The notes beneath the pieces are model-generated. The model did not search any database. It saw nothing but the letters and a program-made list of their open reading frames with translations, and was not told where the DNA came from. A stretch of 16,094 nucleotides of DNA from positions 1 to 16,094 of the forward strand of contig JAEZYO010000590.1 in NCBI GenBank assembly GCA_023419055.1, written 5' to 3'. Positions 13,818-16,094 of this stretch are shown one piece after another; position 1 is the stretch's first letter, and every line of letters begins with the position of its first letter. Position numbers and translations under genes: made by a program. Origin of the DNA: Pseudomonadota bacterium (GTDB lineage Bacteria > Myxococcota > Polyangia > Polyangiales > Polyangiaceae).

Positions 13818-14942
13818 ATGCGCGCGCTTGCCCTCTTGGCACTCGTGCTGGTGACCGGGTCGTGCGGCTTTCCGGAGTACCAGTTCCCGGAAGAAGGCTC
13901 GGTGCCCGAGCCGATGTCGAGCTGCGACCCGAACCCGTGCTTGAACGAGGGTGAGTGCGTCGAGGTCGACGGCGGTCACGCGTGCCTTTGCCCCGCCGGG
14001 TTCCGGGGCGATGAGTGCGAAACGGACGTGGACGACTGCGCCTCCGCTCCGTGCCAGAACGGCTCGATGTGTGTCGACGGCGTCGACACGTACACCTGCG
14101 AGTGCGAGATCGGCTTCAAGGGGCGGCACTGTGAAGAGAACCGCGACGATTGCACGCCCAACCCCTGCAAGAACGGCGGCTTCTGCCGTGACGGCGTCGC
14201 CGACTACACCTGCCAGTGCCTGGACGGCTTCAGCGGGGACACGTGCGCCGGCGCAGCGCCCGCGACCTGCCTCGTTCTGCTACAGGGCGATCCGAGCGCG
14301 AAGACGGGTGTGTACCCGGTCGACCCCGACGGCCCGGGTGCGGGCAAGGCTCCCATCGACGCGCGCTGTGACATGGAGACCGACGGCGGGGGTTGGACCC
14401 TGGTCGGTCGCGAAGCTGAAGGCGACACCGGCACGTTCCGGTTCCTGGCCAACGAGGAGGGCCTCGCGAGCGAGATCGCTCAGCTCGAGGGCAGTGGCCT
14501 GATGGGGCTCCGCTTCGCCGGCCTCTACGAAGAGGTTCGCATCGTCTGGCAAGGAGAGAGCGAGGGCTACGCGCAGTTCCGCCCTCAGCGAGAGCTCTTC
14601 GTGAACACGGTCGACACGGCGATCCCCGTCGACGACTTCGAGACGAGCGACGCTGCGCTCTCCGATTGGGTCGGCACGGCGGGCGCAGCGGTGTTCTGCC
14701 GCGCGAGCCGAAGCATCGATGTCCGCCCCGGAGACACCAGCTGGGGGCTCAAGCCGGCGAGCGACGAGAACGTGGAGTGCGGCTGCAGCGGCGGCCAGTG
14801 GAAAGGTCAAGGCGCGTACTACGGCGGGAGCCTCAACGCGACGAGCTGCACCGGCTATGGCGGCGGCTGGGCCGCCGTGCGCGGCGAGGGAGAACCCAAA
14901 GGCGGCTACACCACGTACCAGATCGAGATCTGGGTCCGATAG
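13818..14942 (+). CDS. Putative lipoprotein with three EGF domains and a fibrinogen-like domain
   Basis: 374 residues. Hydrophobic signal LALLALVLVTGSC with a possible lipidated Cys16 (lipobox TGSC is not ideal). Three EGF modules follow, each with six cysteines: about 36-67, 70-105 and 108-143. Modules 2 and 3 begin DVDDC and NRDDC and contain CVDGVDTYTCEC and CRDGVADYTCQC, matching both the calcium-binding EGF pattern and the Asp/Asn-hydroxylation consensus C-x-D-x4-Y-x-C-x-C. From 151 the sequence GVYPVD, then ARCDMETDGGGWTLVGR (182-198), is the opening of a fibrinogen C-terminal/ficolin-type domain; the remaining 170 residues are diverged, Cys-rich near the end (ECGCSGGQWKG, TSCTGYGGGWA), and end YTTYQIEIWVR. 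Probably a cell-surface adhesion or glycan-binding protein; partner unknown. Confidence 0.85.
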   Translation: MRALALLALVLVTGSCGFPEYQFPEEGSVPEPMSSCDPNPCLNEGECVEVDGGHACLCPAGFRGDECETDVDDCASAPCQNGSMCVDGVDTYTCECEIGFKGRHCEENRDDCTPNPCKNGGFCRDGVADYTCQCLDGFSGDTCAGAAPATCLVLLQGDPSAKTGVYPVDPDGPGAGKAPIDARCDMETDGGGWTLVGREAEGDTGTFRFLANEEGLASEIAQLEGSGLMGLRFAGLYEEVRIVWQGESEGYAQFRPQRELFVNTVDTAIPVDDFETSDAALSDWVGTAGAAVFCRASRSIDVRPGDTSWGLKPASDENVECGCSGGQWKGQGAYYGGSLNATSCTGYGGGWAAVRGEGEPKGGYTTYQIEIWVR

Positions 14943-14954
14943 TCCAAGCGCCGC

Positions 14955-15410
14955 TCAACGCTTCGGATCGCGCAGGCGCTGGTAGAACCAGAAATGGTGC
15001 CCTTCGAGGTCGACCGCCTCGTAGCCGCGATCCTTCCAGTATTCGTCGCCGTAGTCCGTATCCTTGGGCTCCGCCACGATGACCGCGCCGTGCCGGCGAG
15101 CTCGCTCACAGTGAGCGTCCGCGTCGTCGACGTAGAGCATCAAGCTTTGAGTGTTGGCTCCACCGAGCTCCTTCGGGCTCTTGCAGAACGCGCGATCGGG
15201 GCGGTTCCTGCCGGTCTGGCCGACCATCAACACCGCTTCGCCGTACGTGAGCTCGGAGTGCTCGATCTGGCCATTCTCTCCGGTGATCTTCAGGCGCACC
15301 TCGAAGCCGAACGCCTGGCAGAGCCAGTCGATCGCGCGGGCCGCATCTTCGTAGTAGAGCGCGGAGGAAAGCCGAGACCAGTTGGCGGGAGTGGGTTTCG
15401 CGGGCTCCAT
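14955..15410 (-). CDS. VOC-superfamily (glyoxalase/bleomycin-resistance-like) protein
   Basis: 151 residues in the two-module VOC arrangement. The first half SSALYYEDAARAIDWLCQAF, then EVRLKITGENGQIEHSELTY and AVLMVG; the second half SLMLYVDDADAHCERARRHG, then IVAEPKDTDYGDEYWKDRGY and VDLEGHHFWFYQRL. This YGDRxYxxxDxEGHxWxF type is close to PhnB-like/3-demethylubiquinone-type VOC proteins. Possible metal ligands are H and E in the halves (IEHSE, DLEGH), but the reaction cannot be assigned. The start ATG 15410 is where similarity begins; upstream codons to 15485 are Arg-rich. TACCAC 7 bp before ATG is a poor variant of the leaderless box. Convergent with the EGF gene, stops 12 bp apart. Confidence 0.8.
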   Translation of the reverse strand: MEPAKPTPANWSRLSSALYYEDAARAIDWLCQAFGFEVRLKITGENGQIEHSELTYGEAVLMVGQTGRNRPDRAFCKSPKELGGANTQSLMLYVDDADAHCERARRHGAVIVAEPKDTDYGDEYWKDRGYEAVDLEGHHFWFYQRLRDPKR

Positions 15411-15497
15411 GAAGCGAGTGGTACGTCGCGTGCGGCGCCCTGGCAACGGCACTGTTCGTGACCCACGATTGGGACTTTTCCCCACGGCGCACTCCAG

Positions 15498-15503
15498 TAC
15501 CTT
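15498..15503 (+). promoter_or_regulatory. -10-like TACCTT 8 bp before the small membrane-anchored protein gene
   Basis: TACCTT, eight bases, then ATG 15512. The interval contains CGGAGTGG, which could be a weak ribosome site, so leaderless initiation is less certain here than at the others. Confidence 0.35.
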
Positions 15504-15511
15504 CGGAGTGG

Positions 15512-15943
15512 ATGAGCTCCGCCACGACTCGAGCGCCTCCTTCGCGCTGGACCTTCTTGGTCCTGCTCGCGCTCGCGTTCGGCTCGCCGTTCCTCGCGCG
15601 TGCCCTCGGGACGATGTGGGGGAGCTTCGGGATGTTCCAGCGCGTGGAGCGCTACCACCTCGAGCTCAGCGTCCAAACCGCCCGCGGCAATGAGCCCGTC
15701 TCGCTCTCCATGCTCGCGCCGCACCTGTCACGCGACGCTCGGCGTCTGATCCTGCCCGCGGCGGGCCACGCCTTCGGCACCGATCAGATCGAGCTCGTCG
15801 AAGGCGGCCTCGAAGATCTCGGAGCGCTCGTCTGCCAACTGAGGCCAGAAGCCGTCGCCGTCGACCTTCGGCTGACACGCTCGACGGCTCGGAACGATCT
15901 CCTTTACCACCGAGATCTCGAGGTTCGATGCAAGCCGCGATGA
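15512..15943 (+). CDS. Small membrane-anchored protein of unknown function, coupled to an HTTM-like gene
   Basis: 143 residues. One N-terminal membrane segment (about 13-32, WTFLVLLALAFGSPFLARAL), then WGSFGMFQRVERYHLELSVQ and a soluble domain of about 100 residues ending HRDLEVRCKPR. The W-x-x-F-x-M-F-x-x-x-x-R-Y pattern after a membrane anchor resembles small proteins that accompany HTTM (vitamin K-dependent gamma-carboxylase-like) genes; I infer this also from its neighbour. The stop overlaps the next gene's ATG as ATGA. Start at ATG 15512; the frame is open to 15458 but that part is unlike protein. Confidence 0.6.
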   Translation: MSSATTRAPPSRWTFLVLLALAFGSPFLARALGTMWGSFGMFQRVERYHLELSVQTARGNEPVSLSMLAPHLSRDARRLILPAAGHAFGTDQIELVEGGLEDLGALVCQLRPEAVAVDLRLTRSTARNDLLYHRDLEVRCKPR

Positions 15944-16094
15944 GCGCGCTCGACCGCGCGCGCACCGGCCAGGTGTCGCCGTGGGCCTACTCGACCCTGC
16001 GAGTGACGCTCGCATCGCTGCTGCTCGTGCGAAGCTCCGATCTCGCGCGCCCCGTCCTCGATCTCGAGCACCACCGCTGGGTTCGAGGGCTCGA
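15940..16094 (+). CDS. Probable HTTM-type integral membrane protein (5' part only)
   Basis: The visible 51 residues begin MSALDRARTGQVSPWAYSTL and continue with a hydrophobic run RVTLASLLLVRSSDLARPVL, then a charged loop HHRWVRGL. A first helix near PWxxxxLRxxLAxxLLxRxxDL is how HTTM/vitamin K gamma-carboxylase-like proteins commonly begin, but too little is visible to be certain. I prefer ATG 15940 (ATGA overlap with the previous stop) over the in-frame ATG at 15928. Runs off the right edge. Confidence 0.45.
   Translation, partial: MSALDRARTGQVSPWAYSTLRVTLASLLLVRSSDLARPVLDLEHHRWVRGL

Noticed and set aside
14946..14963. AAGCG/CGCTT hairpin between the convergent EGF and VOC genes
   Set aside because: Only 5 bp with an 8-base loop, partly inside the VOC coding end, no T-tract; too weak to call a terminator.

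Overview
High-GC bacterial DNA, most likely from a myxobacterium-like member of Myxococcota (class Polyangia is my guess). The grounds are an MglA-type Ras-like GTPase with all its signature residues, a lipoprotein with three EGF modules and a fibrinogen-type segment, a PPi-dependent phosphofructokinase, many small regulatory and accessory genes, and strong GC bias. This is inference from gene content; no rRNA or marker gene is present.

Layout. (1) 1-1591, minus strand: a left-truncated ArsR repressor with an AT-rich dyad in its promoter, an ECF-like sigma factor, and a metallo-beta-lactamase-fold protein of the flavodiiron/ODP type. (2) 1747-3012, plus: pyrophosphate-dependent phosphofructokinase and a terminator-like hairpin. 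(3) 3078-5548, accessory stretch: the 3' remnant of an IS110-family transposase, about 600 bp without a gene, then an HNH endonuclease gene with two internal tandem repeats. (4) 5791-9281, minus: a GNAT-YaeQ pair ending in a 9-bp hairpin, then a TerB-like gene translationally coupled to the MglA-like GTPase, followed by a small conserved-looking gene and a HIT-family gene, each broken by a single-base indel. (5) 9362-10009, plus: a lipoprotein with a TonB C-terminal-like domain. (6) 10023-12025, minus: a SAM methyltransferase coupled by an ATGA overlap to a PhyH-type Fe(II)/2-oxoglutarate dioxygenase. (7) 12277-14942, plus: 6-phosphogluconate dehydrogenase and the EGF/fibrinogen-like lipoprotein. 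(8) 14955-16094: a VOC protein (minus), then a membrane-anchored small protein coupled to the start of a probable HTTM-type membrane protein that runs off the right edge.

Cross-cutting observations. Many genes here have no Shine-Dalgarno sequence but carry TAnnnT (mostly TAnnCT) 6-9 bp before the start codon, which suggests widespread leaderless transcription. PFP and Gnd are the central-carbon genes (glycolysis and oxidative pentose phosphate). The best candidates for something undescribed are the TerB-MglA coupled pair, which lacks an adjacent MglB, and the methyltransferase-PhyH pair. No CRISPR array, tRNA, rRNA or intact mobile element was seen.
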